Positions 16,932 to 26,199 of a stretch of DNA of 64,000 bases are shown piece after piece; the first letter of the stretch is position 1; the number at the start of each line of letters is the position of its first letter. The stretch is from CALNYX01 sp942490925. Its GTDB lineage: Bacteria; Chlamydiota; Chlamydiia; Chlamydiales; JAAKFR01. Made by a program: the position numbers and the translations under genes. Location: NCBI GenBank assembly GCA_942490925.1, contig CALNYX010000017.1, forward strand, positions 186,001 to 250,000. The letters run 5' to 3'. Below the pieces are notes generated by a model. It searched no databases. It was given only the letters and a program-made list of their open reading frames with translations, and was not told the origin of the DNA.

Positions 16932-19900
16932 ATGTTTGAGGAAATTGAAAACGAATCTTTTTCGGCTCGAGAAGAGCGCATCTTAAAGTTCTGGAAAGAA
17001 CAGGATATCTTCCAAAAGTCCCTGCAACAACGAGAAGAAGCTCCTCTTTTCTCTGTCTATGATGGGCCACCTTTTGCGACAGGACTTCCACACTATGGCC
17101 ACTTGCTTGCTGGAACAATCAAAGATGTTGTGCCACGCTACAAGACGATGAAAGGGTACAATGTTCCACGTCGATTTGGTTGGGATTGTCACGGTCTACC
17201 GATTGAAAATGAGATCGAGAAACAACATAATTTATCACGTGCTCATGCCATTGAAGAGTTTGGAATCGCTCGCTTCAACGAAGAGTGTCGGAGTATCGTT
17301 TTACGCTACACAGATCAGTGGCGCGCAACGGTTGAGCGGGCTGGACGATGGGTCGATTTTTCCAAAACATGGAAGACGATGGATCCGACGTTTATGGAAA
17401 CGGTTTGGTGGGGTTTTAAACAGGTCTTTGAGCAAGGTTTAATCTACGAAGGCTACAAGGTGATGCCTTTCTCCGCAAAGCTAGGAACGCCTCTCTCTAA
17501 TTTTGAAGCTTCAGAAAACTATAAAGAGGTTGATGATCCCTCTTTAGTTGTAGCACTGCCATTAGAAGGGGAAGAGGCTTCACTACTGGTTTGGACAACA
17601 ACGCCATGGACACTCATTTCGAATATGGCAGCAACGGTTGGCCTTGAAGTTGAATATGCGCGCGTTGAGGTCAATGGTAAGCGCTACATTTTAGCATCAG
17701 CGGCGATTGAGCGATGGTTTAAGGACGGTGTCAAAATTCTTGAAACGTTTGTAGGTAAAGAGCTTGTCGGTAAACGCTACAAGCCTCTCTTTCCCTATTT
17801 CGCCGATCAGAAAGAGGCTTTTCGTGTCATTGGTGGTGAGTTTGTAGCCACTGACGAGGGAACAGGCATTGTCCATACAGCACCAGCTTTTGGTGAAGAT
17901 GATTTCTATGCCTGTCAAAAAGCTGGAGTTCCACTTGTCTGTCCCGTAGACAGGAATGGCCTGTTTACTGATGAGGTACCTGAGTATGCCGGGCAGTTTG
18001 TCAAAGATGCTGATAAAGCCATTATTCAAAGAATAAAGGAGATGGATAGGCTCGTCTATCGTGGAACTATTCATCACCGCTATCCATTTTGTTGGCGCTC
18101 AGATACGCCTTTGATTTATCGCGCTATGACAACGTGGTTCATGAAAGTTGAAGATCTCAAAGAGCAGATGCTTGCTGCTAATAAGCATGTCCACTGGATG
18201 CCTGAGCATCTCAAAGAGGGACGGTTTGGCAATTGGCTTGAAGGGGCCCGTGACTGGGCAATTAGCCGCAATCGTTATTGGGGTACACCAATTCCTATTT
18301 GGCGCAGTGAAGAGGGCGGTATTCATGTAATCGGAAGTATCGCAGAGCTCGAGGAGCTTACAGGTGAAAAAGTCACGGATCTCCATCGTCATAAAATTGA
18401 TCATTTGACCTTTGTAAAAGAGGGGCAGCTCTATAAGCGTGTTCCTGAAGTCTTTGATTGTTGGTTTGATACTGGCATGGTTCCTTACGCCTCCAATCAC
18501 TACCCGTTTGAAAATAAAGAGCTCACTGAAAAAGCTTTTCCAGCCGATTTTATTGCTGAAGGGGTTGATCAGACGCGCACATGGTTCTACACAATGATGG
18601 TGCTCTCTGTTGCACTGTTTAAAACGCACCCGTACAAAAATGTTGTGTCGAATGGAATTTTGCTCGCTTCTGATGGCAATAAAATGTCAAAGCGTCTGAA
18701 AAATTATCCTGAGCCTGATCTTGTGATTAGCAAGTATGGCGCAGATGCTGTACGTCTCTACCTGCTCAATAGTCCCGCAGTCAAAGCAGATGATTTGAAG
18801 TTCTCAGAACGAGGCGTCGAACTTGTCTTACGACAAATCTTGATTCCTCTTTGGAATGCACACGCCTTTTTCCTCACTTATGCCCGCATCTATGGCTGGC
18901 ATCCTTCTGAAGAACGTGAAGAGCCAAAAGCTGTGATCGACAAGTGGATTTTGGCAAAGCTCAGTGCGCTCGTCTCTGTTGTTGAAGAAGGAATGGATGT
19001 TTACAACCTCTCTCAAGCTGTCGAGCCTTTTGTCGGCTTTGTCGATCAGCTCACCAATTGGTACATCAGACGCTCTCGCAGACGTTTTTGGGCAGATGAA
19101 GATACGTCTGATCGTCGACAAGCTTTTGAAACCCTGCACTATGTACTTTTAGAGCTCTCTAAGATCGCTGCGCCATTCATTCCATTTTTGAGTGATGCAA
19201 TCTACCGTAATCTCCGTTCCAGTGAGATGCCTGAATCAGTTCATCTTTGTGACTATCCGACTGATCATGCAAAAAGCCGTGATCTCGTTTTGGAAGAGGG
19301 GATGGATGCCTTGCAAATTGCTGTCAGTTTGGGACATGCACTCCGTAAAGAGTGCAAGGTAAAGGTGAGGCAACCACTATCTGCTGCGCATGTTGTCTGT
19401 GGAGATGCCAAACAGTTTGCTTTCTTGCAGCACCAAGAGCATCTCATTGCTGAAGAGCTTAATGTGAAGAAAATCGTTTTCCATGATGAGAAGCAGGCCT
19501 TTGTCAAACTCTCGATCAAGCCTAACTTCCGTGTCCTAGGCAAGAAAGTGGGCAAACATATGAAAGAGGCTCAACTACTCATCAAAGAGTTGTCTCAAGA
19601 GCAGGCCAGTGAGCTACTCAAACAGAAACCATTACCTATTGTCCTTGGGGGCGAGCCGTTTACTCTAGATGCTGAAGATGTCGAGATCACACGAGAAGTG
19701 CATGACGGCTGGACAGCGATGAACGCTGGTGTTGTCACCATTGCTCTTGAAACAGAATTGACAGAAGAGCTAGAACTTGAAGGAATTGCCCGCGAACTTG
19801 TGAACAAAATCAATACGATGCGTCGTGAAGCAAATTTTGCTGTCACTGATCGCGTGAAGGTCTGCCTTGGAGCTACGGACAGAGTGAAGCGTTCTCTTGC

Positions 19901-20024
19901 CTTGTATGGGGATTATGTCAAAGAAGAGGTTTTGGCAGTTGAGATGTCCTACGGTCAGTCGGTCCAAAGTCAACAATGGGACATCAACGGCGAGCCTACC
20001 GCAATATCTTTAGAGAGAGCTTAG
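16932..20024 (+). CDS. ileS: Isoleucyl-tRNA synthetase
   Basis: IleRS charges tRNA-Ile. The 1030-residue enzyme has the class I HIGH-type motif GLPHYGHLLAG (about residue 50), an editing (CP1) domain including TTTPWTLISN, the second signature GNKMSKRLKN (about residue 585) and a C-terminal anticodon-binding region. Length and DGPPFATGLPHYGH resemble the eukaryote-like IleRS type found in Chlamydiae and some other bacteria, often mupirocin-tolerant. There is no C-terminal zinc finger. The start at 16932 has no clear Shine-Dalgarno. It opens a block whose order matches C. trachomatis CT019-CT033. Confidence 0.97.
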   Translation: MFEEIENESFSAREERILKFWKEQDIFQKSLQQREEAPLFSVYDGPPFATGLPHYGHLLAGTIKDVVPRYKTMKGYNVPRRFGWDCHGLPIENEIEKQHNLSRAHAIEEFGIARFNEECRSIVLRYTDQWRATVERAGRWVDFSKTWKTMDPTFMETVWWGFKQVFEQGLIYEGYKVMPFSAKLGTPLSNFEASENYKEVDDPSLVVALPLEGEEASLLVWTTTPWTLISNMAATVGLEVEYARVEVNGKRYILASAAIERWFKDGVKILETFVGKELVGKRYKPLFPYFADQKEAFRVIGGEFVATDEGTGIVHTAPAFGEDDFYACQKAGVPLVCPVDRNGLFTDEVPEYAGQFVKDADKAIIQRIKEMDRLVYRGTIHHRYPFCWRSDTPLIYRAMTTWFMKVEDLKEQMLAANKHVHWMPEHLKEGRFGNWLEGARDWAISRNRYWGTPIPIWRSEEGGIHVIGSIAELEELTGEKVTDLHRHKIDHLTFVKEGQLYKRVPEVFDCWFDTGMVPYASNHYPFENKELTEKAFPADFIAEGVDQTRTWFYTMMVLSVALFKTHPYKNVVSNGILLASDGNKMSKRLKNYPEPDLVISKYGADAVRLYLLNSPAVKADDLKFSERGVELVLRQILIPLWNAHAFFLTYARIYGWHPSEEREEPKAVIDKWILAKLSALVSVVEEGMDVYNLSQAVEPFVGFVDQLTNWYIRRSRRRFWADEDTSDRRQAFETLHYVLLELSKIAAPFIPFLSDAIYRNLRSSEMPESVHLCDYPTDHAKSRDLVLEEGMDALQIAVSLGHALRKECKVKVRQPLSAAHVVCGDAKQFAFLQHQEHLIAEELNVKKIVFHDEKQAFVKLSIKPNFRVLGKKVGKHMKEAQLLIKELSQEQASELLKQKPLPIVLGGEPFTLDAEDVEITREVHDGWTAMNAGVVTIALETELTEELELEGIARELVNKINTMRREANFAVTDRVKVCLGATDRVKRSLALYGDYVKEEVLAVEMSYGQSVQSQQWDINGEPTAISLERA

Positions 20025-20029
20025 AACTA

Positions 20030-20077
20030 TTTTTTCCTTGATTTCTGGTGATGTGATCATCAGAAATCAAGAAAAAA
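20030..20077. terminator. Bidirectional intrinsic terminator between ileS and lepB
   Basis: TTTTTTCCTTGATTTCTG pairs with CAGAAATCAAGAAAAAA around a 13-nt loop, interrupted by one bulged C. The stem ends in A- and T-runs, so it can act on transcripts of both convergent genes. It lies immediately after the ileS stop and 13 nt before the lepB stop. Confidence 0.8.
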
Positions 20078-20090
20078 CAGGATGAATCAG

Positions 20091-21998
20091 TTATTCCTTT
20101 GGGTCTTTGTCAGAAAAGATTGAGCGTTTATTTTTCTTGTGCACGTAGTAGTAACATGCCCAGATGATCAATGCCGCAAGTACCCACACCAAAATATTTG
20201 GAAAAGTGATCCAGGGATAGGGCGGCTGAGCAAGTGGCCCAAGGCGCTTACTAATTGGCCAAAATGTAAATGATGGGGCTCCACGCAAATTATTTGTGGG
20301 AACAAATCCAAAATCACGACTGTCACCGCTGTTAGCGTAGTTATCTCCTAGGCCCACAACTGCATCATCAGGTACTTTCAATCCAAAGTTGCGAATGAAT
20401 TCTATGTTTGGCGGAGGGCCATGATCTACAAACGCAATGTAGGGTTCTCTTGAGCTGGAAGCCTTTTGTTTTTCCAATTCGCTTGAGACAAACTGTACAA
20501 GCGTCGGATCCTCTTTCTTGAGCAGAGGCGCTCCCATTACATAGAGATCACCATCGCGGTAGTAGGCAAATCTCTGAGGGTTGTAGGGTTGAAGAGGTGC
20601 CATTGGATCATAGAGCTTATTCCAACCGATTCCCTGGTTAAACAATGTGCGTATCAGATCTAGGGAATAGAGCGGATCGTTTGTTGCAAGTTTACGGCGG
20701 AAGCCTGCAGGATAAACGCGGTAACCTTGGCCATAGTAAAATTCGTAGCACCCATTGGATACCTTAGGCAAGAGGGGATCAAAATCAGCGGGCTGTAGAT
20801 GCTTGCGTCCTTTATGATAGCTATAAGCATGTCCATTTTTGACACAGAATCGGGATGTATAGAGTGCTTGTTGCAATGTTTGAAGATGCTCATCATCTAG
20901 GGGGATAAGCGCTGTATAAGGAGTGATCATCGGGTAATACTTACCTCCTTCACCACGTCGAATCTGAGGCTTGGGATAGGTGAGATTGGGAGTGTGATGC
21001 AGCTCTAAATAGAGCTTTGCCTCTCTGTTTGGTGTTTGGTTGTAGAACTCTTTCACCTCTTTAGACGTGAGTAGGCGCGCCATGGCAAAATTGCCAAAAC
21101 CCCACAGATCACTATAGCTAGCAGGCTTATTATGCGGCGATTTCAATGCATTGGGATCATCTTTTATCCAATGCTTCCCATTGAAAAATGTGCCTTTCAC
21201 TTGCCCATCGAGTGAAACATCGAGCTTGCCGACAGGGAGATTCATCTGCTTGAGTGTCGCCGAAGCATAAGCATCACGCTCAATCTTATTTTTTACCTTT
21301 GTCTTTCCATCAAAAGTGATGAAGGGAACGTGATCAATCTTCTCAATACCAATCGATTGCAAATAACTGGGATCTGATAGCTGGGTGAAGGGCTCTCCTT
21401 GTTTATCAATCCCATAGATGTAGCCGCCGTAGAAGTAGAGTGTGTCTCCCGGTTTTGAGACGCATCGCTTGACAAAGCGCTTTTTGCCGGGGAAGATACC
21501 AAAGTAGAGCATGTTAGAATCTGCCATATCCATATCTTCTGTCGTCAAAACAATGATACCAGCTCGCTCAATATAGTCTGGCGAGTAGAAGAGCAGGCTC
21601 TTTTGGAAAGGCGGATGGATGCCAAAAGTTGTTTTGGAGACAAGCAGACGGTCAAGTTCTCCAATTGTAGGACGCATGGAGCCTGTGGGCACTTCATAGA
21701 GTTCAAACCAGAATTGCCGAATCCCAAAGGCTACAACGATGGCAAAAAGCAGAGCAAAGACAAGCTCACGTGACATCTCCCATAATGTTTTGGAAAAATG
21801 TCCCTTGCAAAAGATTTCGACTCGTTCTGCCGCTTCAGAAGCCTGAACTCTATCTTTAGCAAGCAACGCATCGTCAAGTGCATGAAGGTCCGCTTCTAAT
21901 ATTTCTTGCTCTGATTGAGAGAGCGTGTGCCGTTTCTTCTCAAAGAGAGCGTAGGAGGTTCGCAAGATCTTGCGAGATTTTTTGAGTGAGTAAACCAT
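20091..21998 (-). CDS. lepB: Signal peptidase I, long chlamydial form
   Basis: This 635-residue inner-membrane enzyme removes Sec signal peptides. Catalytic Ser lies in VPTGSMRPTI and catalytic Lys in KKRFVKRCVSKPGD; box E is GLGDNYANSGDSRDFGFV. It is about twice the length of most LepB proteins because a domain of about 280 residues with no known role sits between boxes D and E, as in chlamydial LepB (CT020, about 630 aa). A membrane segment precedes the Ser (about residues 80-98) and another lies near the C-terminus (NILVWVLAALIIWACYYYV). It converges on ileS across the terminator. Confidence 0.96.
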   Translation of the reverse strand: MVYSLKKSRKILRTSYALFEKKRHTLSQSEQEILEADLHALDDALLAKDRVQASEAAERVEIFCKGHFSKTLWEMSRELVFALLFAIVVAFGIRQFWFELYEVPTGSMRPTIGELDRLLVSKTTFGIHPPFQKSLLFYSPDYIERAGIIVLTTEDMDMADSNMLYFGIFPGKKRFVKRCVSKPGDTLYFYGGYIYGIDKQGEPFTQLSDPSYLQSIGIEKIDHVPFITFDGKTKVKNKIERDAYASATLKQMNLPVGKLDVSLDGQVKGTFFNGKHWIKDDPNALKSPHNKPASYSDLWGFGNFAMARLLTSKEVKEFYNQTPNREAKLYLELHHTPNLTYPKPQIRRGEGGKYYPMITPYTALIPLDDEHLQTLQQALYTSRFCVKNGHAYSYHKGRKHLQPADFDPLLPKVSNGCYEFYYGQGYRVYPAGFRRKLATNDPLYSLDLIRTLFNQGIGWNKLYDPMAPLQPYNPQRFAYYRDGDLYVMGAPLLKKEDPTLVQFVSSELEKQKASSSREPYIAFVDHGPPPNIEFIRNFGLKVPDDAVVGLGDNYANSGDSRDFGFVPTNNLRGAPSFTFWPISKRLGPLAQPPYPWITFPNILVWVLAALIIWACYYYVHKKNKRSIFSDKDPKE

Positions 21999-22205
21999 AG
22001 TTAGGGAAGTTTACTCAGTGGCTAAATAATTTGCATGTGGAAACTTTGTACGCTTAATATACGGTACACAAATAGTTGTATTGACGAAATGCTGTGGGAA
22101 CTTTGTTTATAGTGTGTAGATGAATTGTCGATAAAGAGAGGATGTCAGAATTTTTGTTGTTTATCGTCAGTTACTTGCAGTAAAATTTAAATTCAGGTTG
22201 TTTTG

Positions 22206-22928
22206 TTAACAACCGGTAGAAAGTTGTGGTGAATGCACTCCTTTGCCAGAGTCAATGACCCGCATCTTGGCGCTTCCGATCTTCCCTTCAACCTCAACCC
22301 AATAGGGGAAGAAAGTAGGGTAAGCGCTCTCTTTCGTTGCATCGGGTAGATAGATCTCAATGGTTTTATGTGAGAGATCTGTCATATCTTTAGGCCAGCG
22401 TGCTTTAAATACTTTAAAAGAGGTCTGGCATTGAGATATGCCGTCAACGATCAATCGGGGGGTCCAAAGAGGGCGATTATCAACTTTATTATAGCCAGGA
22501 GGTAGGCCAACTTTTTTGCGCTCTTCCAGATTAACCTCTTTAAAGCGGAGGTTGAGGAGGGTAGCTAAGAAGCAATTGGCCTCTTTCATATCGACCCATC
22601 CTTGATGAGTGTAGGAAAAGGTGCTTTCAAAAGCTCCTGTTTTCAGATTGATTTGAGAAACGGTCCAGATCGAGTGGCCGCTTGCGCCAGTCTCAAACCA
22701 GCAACGCCAACTCGTTTTTTGACGACAGAAATTAGAGGCTGGGATAGCAACCTCTTCGATTGTCACGTGCGTCTCGCTCTTCTCTCGGATATAGAGGAAG
22801 GCGCAGGTCTTTCCTTGCTCAGTAACTAAATAGCTCCCTGGCTCGGCTGTATCAAGGTGGTTTTTGAGGCTGATCTCGCTCGCTTCTGCCAGTGTGAAAA
22901 GTAGGAGGAGTAAAAAATATTTTCTCAT
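22206..22928 (-). CDS. Exported chlamydial conserved hypothetical (CT021 position)
   Basis: The 240-residue protein starts with a signal peptide (MRKYFLLLLLFTLAEASE). The mature part has several cysteines (CAFL, NFC, RCWFE, NCFLA, SQCQ) and a beta-rich look. No catalytic motif is recognised. It lies between lepB and rpmE, the place held by CT021 in C. trachomatis, so I infer orthology from position. Its start is 89 nt from the divergent rpmE. A periplasmic or envelope role is likely. Confidence 0.7.
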   Translation of the reverse strand: MRKYFLLLLLFTLAEASEISLKNHLDTAEPGSYLVTEQGKTCAFLYIREKSETHVTIEEVAIPASNFCRQKTSWRCWFETGASGHSIWTVSQINLKTGAFESTFSYTHQGWVDMKEANCFLATLLNLRFKEVNLEERKKVGLPPGYNKVDNRPLWTPRLIVDGISQCQTSFKVFKARWPKDMTDLSHKTIEIYLPDATKESAYPTFFPYWVEVEGKIGSAKMRVIDSGKGVHSPQLSTGC

Positions 22929-23017
22929 AGCTCCTCATTATAGAGGATAAGCCAGATATTTTTCTTGTCTTTTTCACTCTAAAAAGGTATTTTAAGTGTT
23001 CAAAAAGGAGAAAAATT

Positions 23018-23269
23018 ATGAAAAAAGAGACTCATCCTGAATACCAAGACGTCTTGTTTGTAGACAGTTCAACGGGGCACAAGTTCGTCATTGGATCGAC
23101 ACTTAAGCCAAAAGAGAAAGAGACATTTGAAGGGAAAGAATATCCTGTCTATCACGTGACTGTTTCTTCTGCTTCTCACCCTTTCTTCACCGGAAGTGAG
23201 AAAATTATTGATAGCGAAGGACGCGTTAATAAGTTCTTAAGGCGTTATGCGAATAAAGGCAAGAAGTAG
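23018..23269 (+). CDS. rpmE: 50S ribosomal protein L31, type B-like
   Basis: The 83-residue protein begins KKETHPEYQDVLFVDSSTG and contains SSASHPFFTGSEKIIDSEG RV, typical of L31. It lacks the CxxC zinc-binding cysteines, as in the C- (B-type) form. AAGGAG precedes the ATG. prfA follows after 6 nt, so the pair forms the start of an rpmE-prfA-prmC operon, the same order as in other Chlamydiae. Confidence 0.95.
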   Translation: MKKETHPEYQDVLFVDSSTGHKFVIGSTLKPKEKETFEGKEYPVYHVTVSSASHPFFTGSEKIIDSEGRVNKFLRRYANKGKK

Positions 23270-23275
23270 ACTTAG

Positions 23276-24340
23276 GTGAAAGACAAAATCGCAAAGCTTC
23301 TCTCTCGATTTGACGAGGTGGAGCAGGCGCTTGCTAAGCCCGATGCTTTTGAAGATGCAAAGGCATATCGTGAACTGACGCGTGAGCACTCATATTTAGG
23401 GGCCATTAAATCAGTAGCGACCGAGCTCGAGCGTGCACGAAAGGCTTTAGCCGAAAATCAAGACCTCTTTCAAAGTGAAAAAGATGCAGAAATGCAAGAG
23501 CTCTTGAAAGAGGAGATTACTTCTCTTGAAACATCTATCCCAGAACTAGAAGCCAAATTAGAAACATTGCTTGTTCCACCCGATCCTACTGATGATTGTG
23601 GAATCATCATGGAACTGCGTGCTGGAACAGGAGGGGATGAAGCAGCCCTTTTTGTAGGAGACTGTGTACGTATGTACCAACTCTTTGCGGATGAGAGGGG
23701 CTGGCAGTATGAGCATCTTTCATGTACTCCTTCAGAAGCTGGAGGCTATAAAGAGTTTATCATGGCTATTTCTGGTGCTCAAGTGAATCGCTTTTTGCAG
23801 TACGAGGGTGGCACACATCGGGTGCAGCGTGTACCAGAGACTGAGACGCAAGGGCGCGTACATACCTCAGCGATTACAGTTGCAATCTTGCTTGAGCCTA
23901 GCGAAGAGGAGGAGTTCAAGATTGATGAGAAAGATCTGAGGATCGATACCTATCGCGCATCTGGAGCGGGTGGACAGCATGTGAATACCACAGATTCTGC
24001 AGTGCGCATCACGCACTTGCCGACGGGTGTTGTAGCTTACTGTCAAGAAGAGCGCAGTCAACATAAAAACAAAGATAAGGCGCTCCGTTTTTTAAAAGCC
24101 AAAATTGTGGAAGAAGAACGCCGCAAAAAAGCTGAGGCTGAAGCGGCAGTTCGTTCAAGTCAAGTTGGCTCTGGGGATCGCTCTGAGCGTATTCGTACCT
24201 ACAATTTTTCGCAAAACAGGCTGACCGATCACCGTATTAACCTGACACTCTATAATCTCGACCGTGTGATGCAAGGTGATCTTGAAGAGGTGACAGCTGC
24301 TTTAGTGAAACACTTTTACCAACTTCGTTTACAAGAATGA
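23276..24340 (+). CDS. prfA: Peptide chain release factor 1
   Basis: RF1 reads UAA and UAG stop codons and triggers peptide release. The 354-residue protein has the GGQ motif (ASGAGGQHVNTTDSAVRI, about residue 224) and an N-terminal coiled-coil domain. It begins with GTG at 23276, 6 nt after rpmE. The downstream methyltransferase gene prmC overlaps it by 4 nt (ATGA), and its product methylates the Gln of this GGQ motif. Confidence 0.97.
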   Translation: MKDKIAKLLSRFDEVEQALAKPDAFEDAKAYRELTREHSYLGAIKSVATELERARKALAENQDLFQSEKDAEMQELLKEEITSLETSIPELEAKLETLLVPPDPTDDCGIIMELRAGTGGDEAALFVGDCVRMYQLFADERGWQYEHLSCTPSEAGGYKEFIMAISGAQVNRFLQYEGGTHRVQRVPETETQGRVHTSAITVAILLEPSEEEEFKIDEKDLRIDTYRASGAGGQHVNTTDSAVRITHLPTGVVAYCQEERSQHKNKDKALRFLKAKIVEEERRKKAEAEAAVRSSQVGSGDRSERIRTYNFSQNRLTDHRINLTLYNLDRVMQGDLEEVTAALVKHFYQLRLQE

Positions 24341-25140
24341 AAACTCTTTTAGACATCATCGAGCGTTCGACGACTTTTCTTGATTCGCATGGTGTGAATC
24401 AAGCTAGGCGTCAAGCAGAAGAAGTGATTGCTGATGCTCTAGAAGTTAAAAGAATCGATCTCTACCTCCAATTTGAAAGACCTCTTACAGAAACTGAGCT
24501 TGCCAGCTGTCGCGATGTAATCGTACGCCGTGCTAAACATGAACCAACAGCCTACATTGCCGGCAGAGTTGATTTTGCAGGCGTTTGTTTGAAGGTGACA
24601 CCTGATGTATTGATTCCTCGCCCCGAAACAGAAATTCTCGTTGAAAAAATTGCCAAAGAGCCCTTAGAGGGAGTTCTCTTTGATATCTGCTGCGGCTCAG
24701 GAGCTATTGGTATCGCGTTGCAAAAACGCTTTCCAGATTTGAAAGTTTACATGTCGGATCTTTCGCCAGAGGCCGTTGCAATTGCGCGTGAGAATTCTGA
24801 GGGCATTGAAGTTTTTGAAGGGGATTTGCTTGAGCCGTTTGGAGAGCTGAAACCCGATTACATCGTCTGCAATCCTCCTTATGTTACAGCTTCGGAATAT
24901 GAACAGCTCGATCCTGAGGTGAAATGGGAGCCCAAAAGTGCTCTAGTTTCTGGTGAGACGGGTCTAGAGTTCTATGAGAGACTCGCACAAGAACTCGATT
25001 GTAAGAAAGGGTGGCTTGAGATTGGGACAGGTCAGGGTGAAGCCGTACAGCAGATCTTTGAAAAAGCAGGCTGGCAAGCGCATTATGAAGCCGACTGGTC
25101 TGGCCATGACCGCTTCTTGACCATCGAGAAAAGTCTTTAG
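24337..25140 (+). CDS. prmC: Release factor glutamine methyltransferase (HemK/PrmC)
   Basis: PrmC uses S-adenosylmethionine to N5-methylate the GGQ glutamine of release factors. The 267-residue protein has an N-terminal helical domain, the SAM-binding loop LFDICCGSGAIGIAL (about residues 114-128) and the catalytic NPPYV motif (about residues 181-185). It overlaps prfA by 4 nt. It is the last intact gene before a roughly 1-kb stretch of decayed sequence. Confidence 0.95.
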   Translation: MKTLLDIIERSTTFLDSHGVNQARRQAEEVIADALEVKRIDLYLQFERPLTETELASCRDVIVRRAKHEPTAYIAGRVDFAGVCLKVTPDVLIPRPETEILVEKIAKEPLEGVLFDICCGSGAIGIALQKRFPDLKVYMSDLSPEAVAIARENSEGIEVFEGDLLEPFGELKPDYIVCNPPYVTASEYEQLDPEVKWEPKSALVSGETGLEFYERLAQELDCKKGWLEIGTGQGEAVQQIFEKAGWQAHYEADWSGHDRFLTIEKSL

Positions 25141-25227
25141 AATCCTCTATTTATGAAGTCTCTCCTGAACCCTCCGGCAATCTGGACAGGTGAATAGATT
25201 ATCAATTGATATAAAATTAAAAAAGTT

Positions 25228-25906
25228 GTGGACAGTCTTATCAAAAGGGTATTGCCCTTCTATCAGGAATTAATAAGGCAAACATCAGAGACATTAAAAA
25301 CTGATTCTAAACTTGAGGTCAGTAGTTTACAAAAAGAAATACCTGGCGGTAGTCTTACAGTCTACGCCTATACTAAAGATAATCTAGATGCAGCTAAATG
25401 TTATATTTCTATCAGGCTAAAGTAAGTGAGCTGCAAGAAGGCGATCCCCTTGTCGAATTATTGCTCCAAATAGTAGAGCGCCTATTCCCCGGGGGTAACA
25501 CAGAAAAAAGTCAGTTTAATGCGTTTTGAAAAAGGATATTTCACAGAATCTTAAGCAAGTTTTTGCCATTTCGATGAAACTTTTACATCTTCTATTACCT
25601 TGTGTTATAGCAATCGCGATAACTGGAGTACACGGGTGCTAAATGTGAGAAAATTATCAAGCGGCTTGGATTCTTCAAGATTAAAGCTTCTGACATCATC
25701 TAGGGAAGGTAGTGGTATCCCTTCTTTTCTAGCAAAATTTTTTTGAACCTGCTGGGGAACCATCTCAACTAGGGTTTCTCTATGATGCACTAAATGTTTG
25801 CCATCGTGCGCCTGTAAAGAGTGACTTAGAAGGGTATGCAATAGGTTCAAGGGATTATCGCTTTTTTATACGATTTTTAGATTGGGCTGACAATACAAGG
25901 TCATGA
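25228..25906 (+). pseudogene. Decayed gene of about 220 codons with several frameshifts
   Basis: Consecutive plus-strand segments in different frames read like one protein: MDSLIKRVLPFYQELIRQ... (GTG start 25228, stop at 25423), then SELQEGDPLVELLLQIVERL, then MRFEKGYFTES, a TAA, and FCHFDETFTSS...LAK, then after a T7 run (about 25737-25743) NFFEPAGEPSQLGFLYDAL ... YRFFIRFLDWADNTRS and a stop. At least three frame changes and one internal stop are needed, so it is inactive. No family is recognised. It sits where C. trachomatis passes straight from hemK to ffh, so it is an insertion that has since decayed. Confidence 0.5.
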
Positions 25907-25934
25907 ACGCTTTTTATTCATCGAGGAGTTCTTC

Positions 25935-26099
25935 AAGAAGCCTCTGAAAAATGCAGGCTTCGGATCTTTCAGCGAAATTCCCGCCAAAGCGTCGTTTTCG
26001 CCCTCACTAACCCACAAGGGGTTAGCGTCGGCCTCCAAACTTAGCTTTGACGAAAATTTCACTAAAATCTCCAAAACCCTCATTATTCAGAGGCTTCTT
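25935..26099. repeat. 165-bp imperfect palindromic repeat, copy 1
   Basis: The ends AAGAAGCCTCTGAAAAATG (25935-25953) and CATTATTCAGAGGCTTCTT (26081-26099) are reverse complements with one mismatch. Inner parts also pair imperfectly (GGATCTTTCAGCG against AAATTTCACTAAAATC), and the centre is a short hairpin, CTAACCCACAAGGGGTTAG (26007-26025). A homologous copy of the same length lies at 55233-55397. It codes for nothing obvious and resembles a MITE or large REP-type element. The remaining 100 nt before the next gene hold nothing I recognise. Confidence 0.8.
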
Positions 26100-26199
26100 T
26101 AGAAACTCAATGAATGCTGCAACTCCTGGTTGTGAAGACGGACATTTGGCTGAATATAAATGATTATATATAGCCAAATGTTATTGCTAACAAAAATCG

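Noticed and set aside
18099..18629. 176-codon minus-strand frame inside ileS
   Set aside because: A shadow of the ileS coding sequence with no start signal or recognisable protein features.
22048..22069. Palindromic operator upstream of lepB (TGTACG...GGTACA)
   Set aside because: Only the outer five bases pair; four inner positions mismatch, so it is probably chance.
25605..25850. 81-codon minus-strand frame
   Set aside because: It is antisense to the plus-strand decayed gene, which reads better; no ribosome-binding site.
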